From Actinomycetes bacterium (lineage in GTDB: Bacteria; Actinomycetota; Acidimicrobiia; Acidimicrobiales; Bog-793): 37,344 bases of DNA. Below are positions 31,234-37,344 of this stretch, piece after piece (position 1 is the stretch's first letter; each line of letters opens with the position of its first letter). Below the pieces are notes generated by a model, which saw only the letters and a program-made list of their open reading frames with translations, made no database searches and was not told the DNA's origin. The stretch is taken from assembly GCA_021838945.1 (NCBI GenBank), contig JAKCCH010000021.1, forward strand, positions 1 through 37,344, given 5' to 3'. Made by a program: the position numbers and the translations under genes.

Positions 31234-32759
31234 CTCCAATCTCCTTCGACGTTGCCACCTCGGTCCCGAGCGCGGTAGCAGTCGTCGGCCGGTTCGTCGG
31301 GGCAGATCTCGGCGCCTTCGGACCAGCCGGCGGACTGCGGAGCGAGCTCGCCGCTCTCCGTGGCTTCGAGGGCAAGGTCGGGGACTCGTTCGTCCGGACC
31401 GAAGGTGACGTCGTCGAGATCCTCGTGGGCGCAGGCGAGCGGACATCGTTCGCCTCGACCGAGGCGCGCCGGGCGGCGGCCACCGTGACGCGTGCCGCCG
31501 GCAAGGCGCGGGCCGTGGCGATCGACCTCCGTGGGGCGACATCGACCGAGCTCCCGTCCGCGCGCCTCGCGCAAGCGGTGGTGGAGGGCGTGGTGGGAGC
31601 GGCTTACCGTTTCGAGCGGTATCGGTCGGAGAAGGCCGATGCCGTCCTCGAGCGGGTCGTGCTCGTCGTGGACGACGGCGACGTGGACGAGACGGCTGCC
31701 GGCGCGCAGCGTGGGCGAGCCGTCTCCGAGGCCGTCAACATGGTCCGGGACCTGACGAACACCGGGCCGGGCGATCTGACACCGACCCGGTTCGCCGACC
31801 ACTGGGTGTCGGTCGCGGATGCGGTCGGGGCGGCCATCGTGGTGCTCGACGAAGACCGCATCACCGACGAGCGCCTCGGAGGCCTGCTCGGCGTTGCCCG
31901 CGGCTCGAACGAGCCGCCACGGCTCGTGAAGATGACGTACGAACCGGATGACGCGACGGCTCACCTCGCGTCCGACGGGAAGGTGCCGACAGTCGTGCTG
32001 GTCGGCAAGGGCATCACGTTCGACTCGGGGGGCCTCTCGCTCAAGCCGCCGGACGGCATGATCGGCATGAAGGGTGACATGTCCGGGGCGGCCGTTGTGC
32101 TCGCAACGGTGAGCGCGTGCCGCGACCTCAACATCGGCGTCCGCGTGATCGGGATCGCTCCGGTGACCGAGAACATGCCCGGCGGGCGGGCCCAGAAGCC
32201 GGGCGACGTGCTCACGGTCCGCAACGGCAAGACGATCGAGGTGCTGAACACGGACGCCGAGGGCCGGCTCGTCCTCGCGGACGGGCTTGTGCTGGCGGCC
32301 GAGCAGGAGCCGGACGCCATCATCGACCTCGCAACGCTCACCGGCGCCTGCGTCGTGGCCCTCGGGACGCGCGTGGCCGGCGTCATGGGAAACGACTCGC
32401 ACGTGCTCGGCGACCTCGAGGCGGCGGCCTCCCGGGCGGGCGAGGCGATCTGGCGGCTCCCGTTGCCGCGTGACTACCGCAAGGACATCGACTCGGACAT
32501 CGCCGACATGAAGAACATCGGCAAGCCCCGCCAGGCGGGCACGCTCGTGGCAGCGTTGCTGCTCGAGGAGTTCGTCGACGACTGGCCGTGGGCACACCTC
32601 GACATCGCCGGGCCGGCGGACTCCGACGACGAACATTTCGAGATCCGCAAAGGTGGCACCGGCTTCGGCGTCCGGACGCTGCTCGAGTTCCTCGATGCTT
32701 TCCGCCCGGTCGGTGAGGCCGGGGCGCGGCGGGCCGACCATGTCGAAGCGGGGTGGTGA
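31230..32759 (+). CDS. pepA: Leucyl aminopeptidase (M17 family, PepA)
   Basis: This is a cytoplasmic metallo-aminopeptidase releasing N-terminal residues from peptides, usually a hexamer with two metal ions. The 509-residue product has a divergent N-terminal domain (1-170) and the catalytic domain. Metal and catalytic residues are seen in VGKGITFDSGG (Lys260, Asp265), KGDMSGAA and the signature NTDAEGR at 340-346, with Arg346. The GTG start overlaps the adenosyltransferase stop and has AAAGGA upstream. The C-terminus runs up to the kinase gene. Confidence 0.95.
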   Translation: MTPISFDVATSVPSAVAVVGRFVGADLGAFGPAGGLRSELAALRGFEGKVGDSFVRTEGDVVEILVGAGERTSFASTEARRAAATVTRAAGKARAVAIDLRGATSTELPSARLAQAVVEGVVGAAYRFERYRSEKADAVLERVVLVVDDGDVDETAAGAQRGRAVSEAVNMVRDLTNTGPGDLTPTRFADHWVSVADAVGAAIVVLDEDRITDERLGGLLGVARGSNEPPRLVKMTYEPDDATAHLASDGKVPTVVLVGKGITFDSGGLSLKPPDGMIGMKGDMSGAAVVLATVSACRDLNIGVRVIGIAPVTENMPGGRAQKPGDVLTVRNGKTIEVLNTDAEGRLVLADGLVLAAEQEPDAIIDLATLTGACVVALGTRVAGVMGNDSHVLGDLEAAASRAGEAIWRLPLPRDYRKDIDSDIADMKNIGKPRQAGTLVAALLLEEFVDDWPWAHLDIAGPADSDDEHFEIRKGGTGFGVRTLLEFLDAFRPVGEAGARRADHVEAGW

Positions 32760-32763
32760 GCTG

Positions 32764-33747
32764 ATGGTGAAACCTGTACCGGCACCTGGGACAGCGCCCG
32801 AGCCGGCTTCCGTGTCCCGGGCGGCGCCGGGCGAGGAGCCCGGTCTGCACCCGGCCACGCTGGCGATCGACATCGGCGGAACCGGCCTCAAGGCATCCGT
32901 GCTCGGAGCCGACGGCCGGCTGCTCGCCGATCGCGTTCGCGTCGTGACGCCGTACCCGTGCCCACCTGATCGGCTGATCGACACGCTTGCAGCGCTCGTG
33001 GCGCCGTTACCTCCCTCCGACCGCGCCTCTGCCGGGTTTCCGGGTGTCGTGCGCAAGGGCAAGGTGCTCACCGCGCCGCACTTCGTGACCCAGTCGGGCC
33101 CGGGTTCGCCCGTCGTGGCGGACCTCATGAAGGCCTGGACCGGCTTCGACCTTGCCGGCTCCTTGCGCAAGCGGCTCGGCGTGCCGACGCGCGTCGCGAA
33201 CGATGCCGACCTCCAGGGCTGGGCCGTGGTCTCCGGCAAGGGTCTCGAGATGGTCGTCACGCTCGGCACGGGCGTGGGGACGGCGCTCTTCATGGACGGG
33301 AAGTTGGCGCCTCATCTGGAGTTGGCACATCATCCGTTTCGCAAGGGCGAGACGTACAACGAGCAGATCGGGGACGCAGCGCTTCGCCAGATCGGGAGGA
33401 AGAAGTGGCGCGAGCGCGTCCTCGAGGCGATCGCCAACTTCGCCACCCTTGTGAACTACGACCACCTCTACGTGGGCGGAGGCAATGCGAGGCACATGGT
33501 CGGTCACGTCAGCGGACCGATCACGATCGTCGACAACGTCGCCGGCATCCTCGGCGGGATCCGGCTGTGGGAGACCGACTCGCACTGGGAGCATCGCCCG
33601 GTCGGCCGGCGGCGTCCTTCACCGTCGCCGTTGCTCGAGCCGGAACCTGATCCTGCTGCCGGTGCGGCTCCGGCTGCTGTTGGTGCTGCCTCCTCCCGGA
33701 AGGCCCCGGCAGGGCGGAGCCGAGGGGCGGGTCGTCCGGCCGACTAG
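32764..33747 (+). CDS. ROK-family sugar kinase, polyphosphate glucokinase-like
   Basis: The 327-residue product has ROK kinase features: the phosphate loop DIGGTGLKA at 36-44, NDAD at 146-149 with the presumed catalytic Asp147, and LGTGVGTALF at 168-177. The zinc-binding CxCGxxGCxE motif of repressors and typical ROK glucokinases is absent, and ELAHHPF stands where polyphosphate glucokinases have ELGH. Polyphosphate- or ATP-dependent glucokinase is thus likely but unproven. The final 40 residues are a Pro/Ala/Arg-rich tail. ATG 32764 follows the pepA stop by four bases; an ATG at 32740 inside pepA is an alternative. Its TAG shares the tetramer CTAG with the stop of the convergent lipoprotein. 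Confidence 0.85.
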   Translation: MVKPVPAPGTAPEPASVSRAAPGEEPGLHPATLAIDIGGTGLKASVLGADGRLLADRVRVVTPYPCPPDRLIDTLAALVAPLPPSDRASAGFPGVVRKGKVLTAPHFVTQSGPGSPVVADLMKAWTGFDLAGSLRKRLGVPTRVANDADLQGWAVVSGKGLEMVVTLGTGVGTALFMDGKLAPHLELAHHPFRKGETYNEQIGDAALRQIGRKKWRERVLEAIANFATLVNYDHLYVGGGNARHMVGHVSGPITIVDNVAGILGGIRLWETDSHWEHRPVGRRRPSPSPLLEPEPDPAAGAAPAAVGAASSRKAPAGRSRGAGRPAD

Positions 33748-34112
33748 CTCAACGCGCTGCAGTCCGCCCGCAAGGCGGGGAAGACGACGTAGGTGGGGAC
33801 TCGGTTCACCTCTTCGAGGTTGGCCGCCAACGCCTGGTAGCCCGAGTTGCCTCCGGCAGCGATGGCCGCGTAAGGGCCGGCGAGGACGAGCTGGTGGAGG
33901 GCTTCCTTCTGCAGGACTGCCGCCCGGCCAGGCGGTGCCGACGCTGCCTCAAGGCGCAGGTGGTTTGCCTTCGCGACAAGGTCGCACGCCTGGCGTACGA
34001 GGGTGCTCGAACCGCCGGAACCGCATCCCGCGAGCAGCGCCCCTGTCAGGAGACCTGCCACCGGGATGGCCATGGCGCCAAGAGACCGGCGGGTCTTCGC
34101 GATCCTTCGCAT
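33744..34112 (-). CDS. Small putative lipoprotein
   Basis: The 122-residue product has a lipoprotein signal: basic start MRRIAKTRR, hydrophobic stretch and the lipobox LLAGC with Cys30. The mature part is about 90 residues, helical and Ala/Leu-rich, with two further Cys (in QACDLVAK and ADCSAL) that could form a disulphide. I recognise no family. The ATG at 34112 has GAGGAG eight bases upstream; the frame stays open to 34145, without support. The stop codons of this gene and the ROK kinase overlap at CTAG (33744-33747). Confidence 0.8.
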   Translation of the reverse strand: MRRIAKTRRSLGAMAIPVAGLLTGALLAGCGSGGSSTLVRQACDLVAKANHLRLEAASAPPGRAAVLQKEALHQLVLAGPYAAIAAGGNSGYQALAANLEEVNRVPTYVVFPALRADCSALS

Positions 34113-34140
34113 GTCGTGACTCCTCAGTCGTCTCGGTCGT

Positions 34141-34177
34141 CGCAATCGTGTCGCAATGGCCGCAATCGTCTCAATCG
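34141..34177. repeat. Cluster of short CGCAAT/CAATCG repeats upstream of the lipoprotein gene
   Basis: CAAT followed by C/G-G recurs at 34143, 34154, 34163 and 34172, spaced 9-11 bases, most copies as CGCAAT. The cluster lies directly upstream of the lipoprotein gene and covers the end of the next minus-strand gene. It may be an operator array or simple low-complexity sequence. Confidence 0.35.
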
Positions 34178-34740
34178 CCGAGCGGTGCGAGCCAATTCGG
34201 CGCCGCTTCCAGCAAGAAACGGGTCACACCGAGCGCCCGGTCGAACGTCTCGCACAGCAGCTCCTCGCCGGCGAGCACGCGGGCTAGCGACACCTCCTGG
34301 CGCGCAACGATCGTGAGGCGGCGGACCGGTGCGTCGGTCGCCGAGCCGTACGAGTCGGTCGCCGAGATCTCGAGCGGGAGCTCGAGGCCGCCGATCTCCG
34401 AGAGGTCGAGAGCGAGGCGGAGGAGGTCCGGACCGTTCGGGAGGGGTGGGATGCCCCAGTTGAAGGTCAGCGGGAAGAACCACTTGTCCGGAGGCTCGGC
34501 GTCGTCGGGGAGAGCCATGATGGCGTCCTCGAACGCGAGCAGGCTCCGCGGCTCGACTTCGAGAGCGAGGTGCAGATCGATCGGACCGCCGCAGCCCTCC
34601 TCGGGGTGGAGATCCACCTCCCAGAACTGGCGCAGCGAGTAGGTCTCGACGAAATGCCGCTCGTCATGCACATGGAATCCGTGGTCCACGGCATGGTCCT
34701 TGAGCTCGGCCACGTATCCCGCGACATCTATGACGGCCAT
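34171..34740 (-). CDS. Hypothetical protein of unknown family
   Basis: The 189-residue soluble, acidic protein has no signal peptide or membrane segment. Noticeable parts are YSLRQFWEVDLHPEEGCGGPIDLHLALEVEPRSLLAFEDA, then DKWFFPLTFNWGIPPLPNGPDLLRLALDLSEIGG and a C-terminal helix CETFDRALGVTRFLLEAAPNWLAPLGD. It looks like a compact alpha/beta fold with conserved aromatic residues. I do not recognise the family. It is divergent from the inositol-phosphatase-like gene with only 42 bases between, so the two probably share a control region. TACACT lies nine bases before the ATG. Confidence 0.8.
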   Translation of the reverse strand: MAVIDVAGYVAELKDHAVDHGFHVHDERHFVETYSLRQFWEVDLHPEEGCGGPIDLHLALEVEPRSLLAFEDAIMALPDDAEPPDKWFFPLTFNWGIPPLPNGPDLLRLALDLSEIGGLELPLEISATDSYGSATDAPVRRLTIVARQEVSLARVLAGEELLCETFDRALGVTRFLLEAAPNWLAPLGD

Positions 34741-34749
34741 GTCGTTGCG

Positions 34750-34755
34750 AGTGTA
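34750..34755 (-). promoter_or_regulatory. -10 box TACACT of the unknown divergent gene
   Basis: On the minus strand TACACT is followed by nine bases and the ATG at 34740. The leader would be at most two or three bases. Confidence 0.4.
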
Positions 34756-34770
34756 CGCCCCCTCTGGAGC

Positions 34771-34776
34771 TACCGT
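34771..34776 (+). promoter_or_regulatory. -10 box TACCGT of the inositol-phosphatase-like gene (leaderless)
   Basis: TACCGT, six bases, then GTG at 34783. It supports 34783 as the start over the ATG at 34801. Confidence 0.5.
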
Positions 34777-34782
34777 GCCAAG

Positions 34783-35538
34783 GTGAACACGGCTGCTCTG
34801 ATGGGCCTTCTCGACGAGTTGGCCGATCGCGTACGGGCCGCGCTCGACGGGCTCGGCGATTGGGGACCCTCGGGGAGACGACCCGGTCAGTACCGTTCGG
34901 ACGTCGTAGCCGACGCGGTCGCGCTCGAGCTTCTCGAGTCGGCCGGGATCGCGGTCCTGAGCGAGGAGTCCGGTCTGAGTCCCGAGCGGTCCTCCGGGCT
35001 CGTCGCCGTCCTCGACCCCGTCGACGGCTCCACGAACGCGGCTCGGGGGATCCCGTGGTTCGCGACGAGCGTCTGCATCCTCGACGACGAGGGGCCGCTC
35101 GCCGCCCTTGTCGCCAACCAGGCGAACGGGACGCGCTACCGGGCTCTGCGCGGCGAGCCCGCGACGCGTGACGGCTCGCCCATCAGCCCTCGGAAGACGA
35201 CGGAGATCAGCCGCTCGATCATCGGCCTCGCCGGCTATCCGCCGAAGTACTTCGGTTGGCGGCAGTACCGGGCGCTCGGAGCTGCCGCCCTCGACCTGTG
35301 CGCCGTTGCAGACGGCACGCTCGACGGCTATGTCGACTGCGGCTCTCGAGGCCACGGCGTCTGGGACTACATGGGTGGCCTCCTCGTGTGCCAGCAGGCA
35401 GGCGCGACGCTTGTCGATGCGACCGGACGCGACCTCGTCGTGCTCGAGGTGTCCGAGCGCCGGGCGCCGGTCGCCGGCGCCACGAAGGAGCTGTGCGGCG
35501 CGCTCGTCCGTGCGCGGCAGGCGGCATACGGCCGCTGA
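34783..35538 (+). CDS. Inositol monophosphatase family protein
   Basis: The 251-residue product belongs to the Li+-sensitive, Mg2+-dependent phosphatases (inositol, histidinol, 3'-phosphoadenosine or fructose bisphosphate substrates). Metal-binding motifs are EES at 61-63, DPVDGSTN at 78-85 and GVWDYMGG with Asp195. In actinobacteria such proteins act on inositol-1-phosphate, histidinol phosphate or related compounds; the substrate is not determined by sequence here. The DPVDGSTN form, with Ser, and WDYMGG in place of WDxAAG are mild variants. The GTG start is chosen by the upstream -10 box. Confidence 0.9.
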   Translation: MNTAALMGLLDELADRVRAALDGLGDWGPSGRRPGQYRSDVVADAVALELLESAGIAVLSEESGLSPERSSGLVAVLDPVDGSTNAARGIPWFATSVCILDDEGPLAALVANQANGTRYRALRGEPATRDGSPISPRKTTEISRSIIGLAGYPPKYFGWRQYRALGAAALDLCAVADGTLDGYVDCGSRGHGVWDYMGGLLVCQQAGATLVDATGRDLVVLEVSERRAPVAGATKELCGALVRARQAAYGR

Positions 35539-35597
35539 GGGTGGCTCGTGGCGTAGGCGTCGCCGGCGGCGGTTCGACGGCACCGTCGACTGCTCGG

Positions 35598-35603
35598 TAC
35601 TCT
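35598..35603 (+). promoter_or_regulatory. -10 box TACTCT of the zinc-ribbon gene (leaderless)
   Basis: TACTCT, seven bases (CGGCCCG), then ATG at 35611; no Shine-Dalgarno site. Confidence 0.5.
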
Positions 35604-35610
35604 CGGCCCG

Positions 35611-36357
35611 ATGACGGCGGACACCGGCCGAGTTGACAGCGAAGGTGCGGGCTCGCCCTTGGCGCTGCTGCTCGAAGTGCAGGCGCACGACGTCCTCCTC
35701 GACCAGCTCGCGTACCGGAGGCGGGAGCTCGAGGAACGCAGAGCGCTGGCTCACATCGACCAGGAGATCGGCGTCCTCGAAGCGCGTGCTGTGAAGATCA
35801 ACGCAGAGTTGTCAGATCTCAGCGTCCACCAGGCCGAGATCGAGTCGCAGGTCAGCACGATCAGTTCCCGGATCGGTGCCATCGAGGCGCGGTTGCGCCA
35901 GGGCGGGGCCTTCCGCGAGATCCAGGCGATGAGCGAGGAGACCGAGTCGCTCGCTCGGCACCGCCGCGAGCTCGAAGACCGCGAGCTCGAGATCATGGAG
36001 CAGATCGAGCCGGTTGAAGGGGAGCTGGCGGCGATCGAGGGACAGCTCGAAGCGCTTCGCGGCGAGCGAGAGGCCGCCGCCACCGCGCTGACCGACGCAG
36101 AAACGGCCGTCGACTCCGAGGCTGCCGGGATGCGTTCCGAGCGCGAACACCTGGTGGCGCAGCTGCCGGAGGCACTCGCGAGCGACTACGAGCGGTTGCG
36201 CGGCCGGCTCGGCGGAATCGGCGCCGCCCGCCTCGTCGATGGGGCGTGCAGTGGATGCCACCTGCGGCTGCCGAGCAGCGAGCGTGAGCGGCTCCTCCAT
36301 GCTGCTCCAGGTGAGATCGTGCACTGCGACCAGTGCGGCCGCATCCTGGTCGCCTGA
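35611..36357 (+). CDS. Coiled-coil protein with C4 zinc ribbon (CdsZ-like, formerly DUF164)
   Basis: The 248-residue product has a long antiparallel coiled coil (about 20-185; LLDQLAYRRRELEERRALAHIDQEI, EIMEQIEPVEGELAAIEGQLEALRGER). A C-terminal zinc ribbon carries CSGCHLRLP and CDQCGRILV. Proteins of this family (Rv2229c in Mycobacterium tuberculosis, CT398 in Chlamydia) are implicated in RNA polymerase/sigma-54 or nucleic-acid interactions, not well defined. In mycobacteria the next gene encodes an RNase HI/histidine phosphatase fusion. Here only a phosphatase follows, 48 bases on. GGAFREIQAMSEE is the conserved central loop. Confidence 0.9.
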   Translation: MTADTGRVDSEGAGSPLALLLEVQAHDVLLDQLAYRRRELEERRALAHIDQEIGVLEARAVKINAELSDLSVHQAEIESQVSTISSRIGAIEARLRQGGAFREIQAMSEETESLARHRRELEDRELEIMEQIEPVEGELAAIEGQLEALRGEREAAATALTDAETAVDSEAAGMRSEREHLVAQLPEALASDYERLRGRLGGIGAARLVDGACSGCHLRLPSSERERLLHAAPGEIVHCDQCGRILVA

Positions 36358-36405
36358 GCGTGGTTCCGGCTCCGGTCTCGCCCACCTGATCGCGCTGAGC
36401 GACCC

Positions 36406-37005
36406 GTGCTCGTCCTCGTCCGCCACGGCCAGAGCGTCTCCAACGCGGCCGGGCTCCTCGTCGGCCGCAGTGACCCTCCACTGACCGATCTCGGCCGTTC
36501 ACAGGCCGAGCTCGCGGGCCGCATGCTGGCTTCACTGGCGGTCGGTTCCATCGTGTCGAGCCCGCTCCGCCGGGCGGCTGCTACTGCTGCGATCATCGCC
36601 GAGGCCGTCGGTTACGGCGGCGAGATCGTCGTCGAGCCTCGGCTCGCCGAGCTCGACTACGGGGCGTTCGACGGGCGTCACATGTCGGAGCTCGATCCGT
36701 CGGACCTCGCAGCGTGGCGCGCTGACGCTCGCTGGCGCCCGCCCGGGGGCGAGACGCTGGTGGAGTTGCACGAACGGGTCGAAGGCTGGTGCCGGGACGT
36801 GGCGGCGGAGGCCGGTGGTGGCAATGTCGTGGCAGTGACGCACATGTCGCCGGTGAAGGCGGCGGCTGCCTGGGCGATGGGCGTCGGGCCGGAGATCTGC
36901 TGGCGGATGTCGCTGGCCGTGGCGGCGGTGACCAGGATCGCCACGACGACGCCGCCCTCGCTTGTCTCGTTCGGCGAGACGTCGCATCTCGCGTCGTTGA
37001 GCTGA
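36406..37005 (+). CDS. Histidine phosphatase (CobC/acid phosphatase-like)
   Basis: The 199-residue product has LVLVRHGQSVSNAAGLLVGRSDPPLTDLGRSQAE with the phospho-acceptor His. SSPLRRAAATAAIIAE, LAELDYGAFDGRHMSEL, PPGGETLVELHERV and VVAVTHMSPVKAAAAWAMG with the second His follow. It matches the phosphatase half of the actinobacterial RNase HI/alpha-ribazole-phosphatase fusions; the RNase H part is absent. The substrate may be alpha-ribazole phosphate (B12 synthesis) or another small phosphate. The GTG start has no clear ribosome site or -10 box, so it is probably read from the zinc-ribbon transcript. It is followed by the repeat array. Confidence 0.9.
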   Translation: MLVLVRHGQSVSNAAGLLVGRSDPPLTDLGRSQAELAGRMLASLAVGSIVSSPLRRAAATAAIIAEAVGYGGEIVVEPRLAELDYGAFDGRHMSELDPSDLAAWRADARWRPPGGETLVELHERVEGWCRDVAAEAGGGNVVAVTHMSPVKAAAAWAMGVGPEICWRMSLAVAAVTRIATTTPPSLVSFGETSHLASLS

Positions 37006-37011
37006 TCTCGG

Positions 37012-37028
37012 GCCGGCCGGCCGGCCGG
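37012..37028 (+). terminator. GGCC-repeat palindrome after the histidine phosphatase
   Basis: GGCCGGCCGGCCGGCC begins six bases after the stop codon. It is fully self-complementary and can form GC hairpins. It has no U tract and is a possible terminator or only a slippage-prone repeat. Confidence 0.35.
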
Positions 37029-37030
37029 GA

Positions 37031-37256
37031 GTGGCCCGCCCGGCGAGCATTTTGTGAAGCCCACACCTCGCCGGCGACACGCCAGCTTCACGAAATGCAA
37101 GCGGCCCGCCCGGCGAGCATTTTGTGAAGCCCACACCTCGCCGGCGACACACCAGCTTCACGAAATGCAAGCGGCCCGCCCGGCGAACATTTTGTGAAGC
37201 CCACACCTCGCCGGCGACACGCCAGCTTCACGAAATGCAAGCGGCCCGCCCGGCGA
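37031..37256 (+). repeat. 70-bp tandem repeats, each with a 14-bp inverted repeat
   Basis: Three full copies start at 37031, 37101 and 37171 with a partial fourth from 37241 to about 37256; they differ at only a few positions. In each unit GCATTTTGTGAAGC (37047-37060, 37117-37130, and 37187-37200 where the first base is A) pairs with GCTTCACGAAATGC (37085-37098, 37155-37168, 37225-37238) across a 24-base loop containing CGCCGGCG. The only mismatch is T against G, which pairs in plus-strand RNA. This 339-bp gene-free end of the window holds nothing coding that I can support. Confidence 0.9.
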
Positions 37257-37260
37257 CGCC

Positions 37261-37314
37261 GACTCGGCGTGGCGTCCCTGGACGCGAGTCGACCCGGGCC
37301 GTTCGCCCGGGTCG
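37261..37314 (+). other. Two adjacent hairpins downstream of the repeat array
   Basis: GACTCG (37261-37266) pairs with CGAGTC (37285-37290) around an inner GCGTCC/GGACGC. Directly after, CGACCCGGGC (37290-37299) pairs with GCCCGGGTCG (37305-37314) across CGTTC. They may be a terminator pair or the start of a structured RNA that continues beyond the window. No known RNA family is recognised. Confidence 0.4.
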
Positions 37315-37344
37315 TGCTCGACAACCTGATCCCAGGGAGGTTCA

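Noticed and set aside
37031-37256. CRISPR array
   Set aside because: The units are contiguous with no unique spacers, are 70 bp long, and no cas gene is near.
36532-37324. Minus-strand open frames through the 70-bp array with repeated peptides
   Set aside because: 70 is not a multiple of three, so successive units are read in different frames; the apparent peptides are by-products of the repeat and lack a ribosome site.
37257-37344. RNase P RNA, which in some actinobacteria lies near these genes
   Set aside because: The conserved GAGGAAAGTCC-like core is not present in the 88 bases available.

Overview
This window is the division and cell-wall (dcw) cluster of a GC-rich actinobacterium plus about 13 kb of housekeeping genes downstream. 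The actinobacterial assignment rests on several features: SepF, YggT and DivIVA follow FtsZ; there is no ftsA; IleS is the eukaryote-like type with an HYGH signature; a TraR/DksA protein lies next to lspA; and GTG starts with GTGA stop/start overlaps are frequent. A deep-branching class such as Acidimicrobiia would fit, but that is inference.

Layout. Positions 84-12378 hold rsmH, ftsL, ftsI, murE, mraY, murD, ftsW, murG, murC and murB, all on + and mostly overlapping by 1-4 bases. murF, normally between murE and mraY, is missing. Positions 12450-14401 (-) hold a histidine kinase/response regulator pair, followed on + by a LytR-CpsA-Psr protein. Division genes resume with ftsQ and ftsZ, then pgeF, yggS, sepF, yggT and divIVA up to 21368. 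ileS (-) faces divIVA. After it on + come an H1-tailed DksA-like protein, lspA and rluD. A primary-like sigma factor (-) is divergent from a histidine phosphatase. An Rrf2 regulator and a DMT transporter follow on -. Then on + come a PduO-type cobalamin adenosyltransferase, leucyl aminopeptidase and a ROK-family kinase. A small lipoprotein and an unknown protein lie on -. Last on + are an inositol-monophosphatase-like enzyme, a coiled-coil zinc-ribbon protein and a second histidine phosphatase.

How the genes work together. MurB-E, MraY and MurG make lipid II up to the step that would need MurF. FtsW/FtsI polymerise and cross-link it at the septum, and FtsZ, SepF, FtsQ, FtsL and DivIVA place the machinery. 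The LCP protein probably attaches glycopolymers to the new wall, and the two-component system beside it may sense envelope state.

Most notable signals. (1) A 28-codon leader ORF has a good Shine-Dalgarno site and its stop overlaps the ftsZ start as ATGA. (2) A TANNNT -10 box sits 6-8 nt from the start codon of at least eight operon-first genes, which suggests widespread leaderless transcripts. (3) A GGAAT-N18-GTT promoter of the SigR/SigH type lies in front of the sigma-factor gene. (4) A tandem array of 70-bp units at the 3' end carries a 14-bp inverted repeat in each unit. (5) murF is absent. No tRNA, rRNA, transposon or CRISPR was seen.
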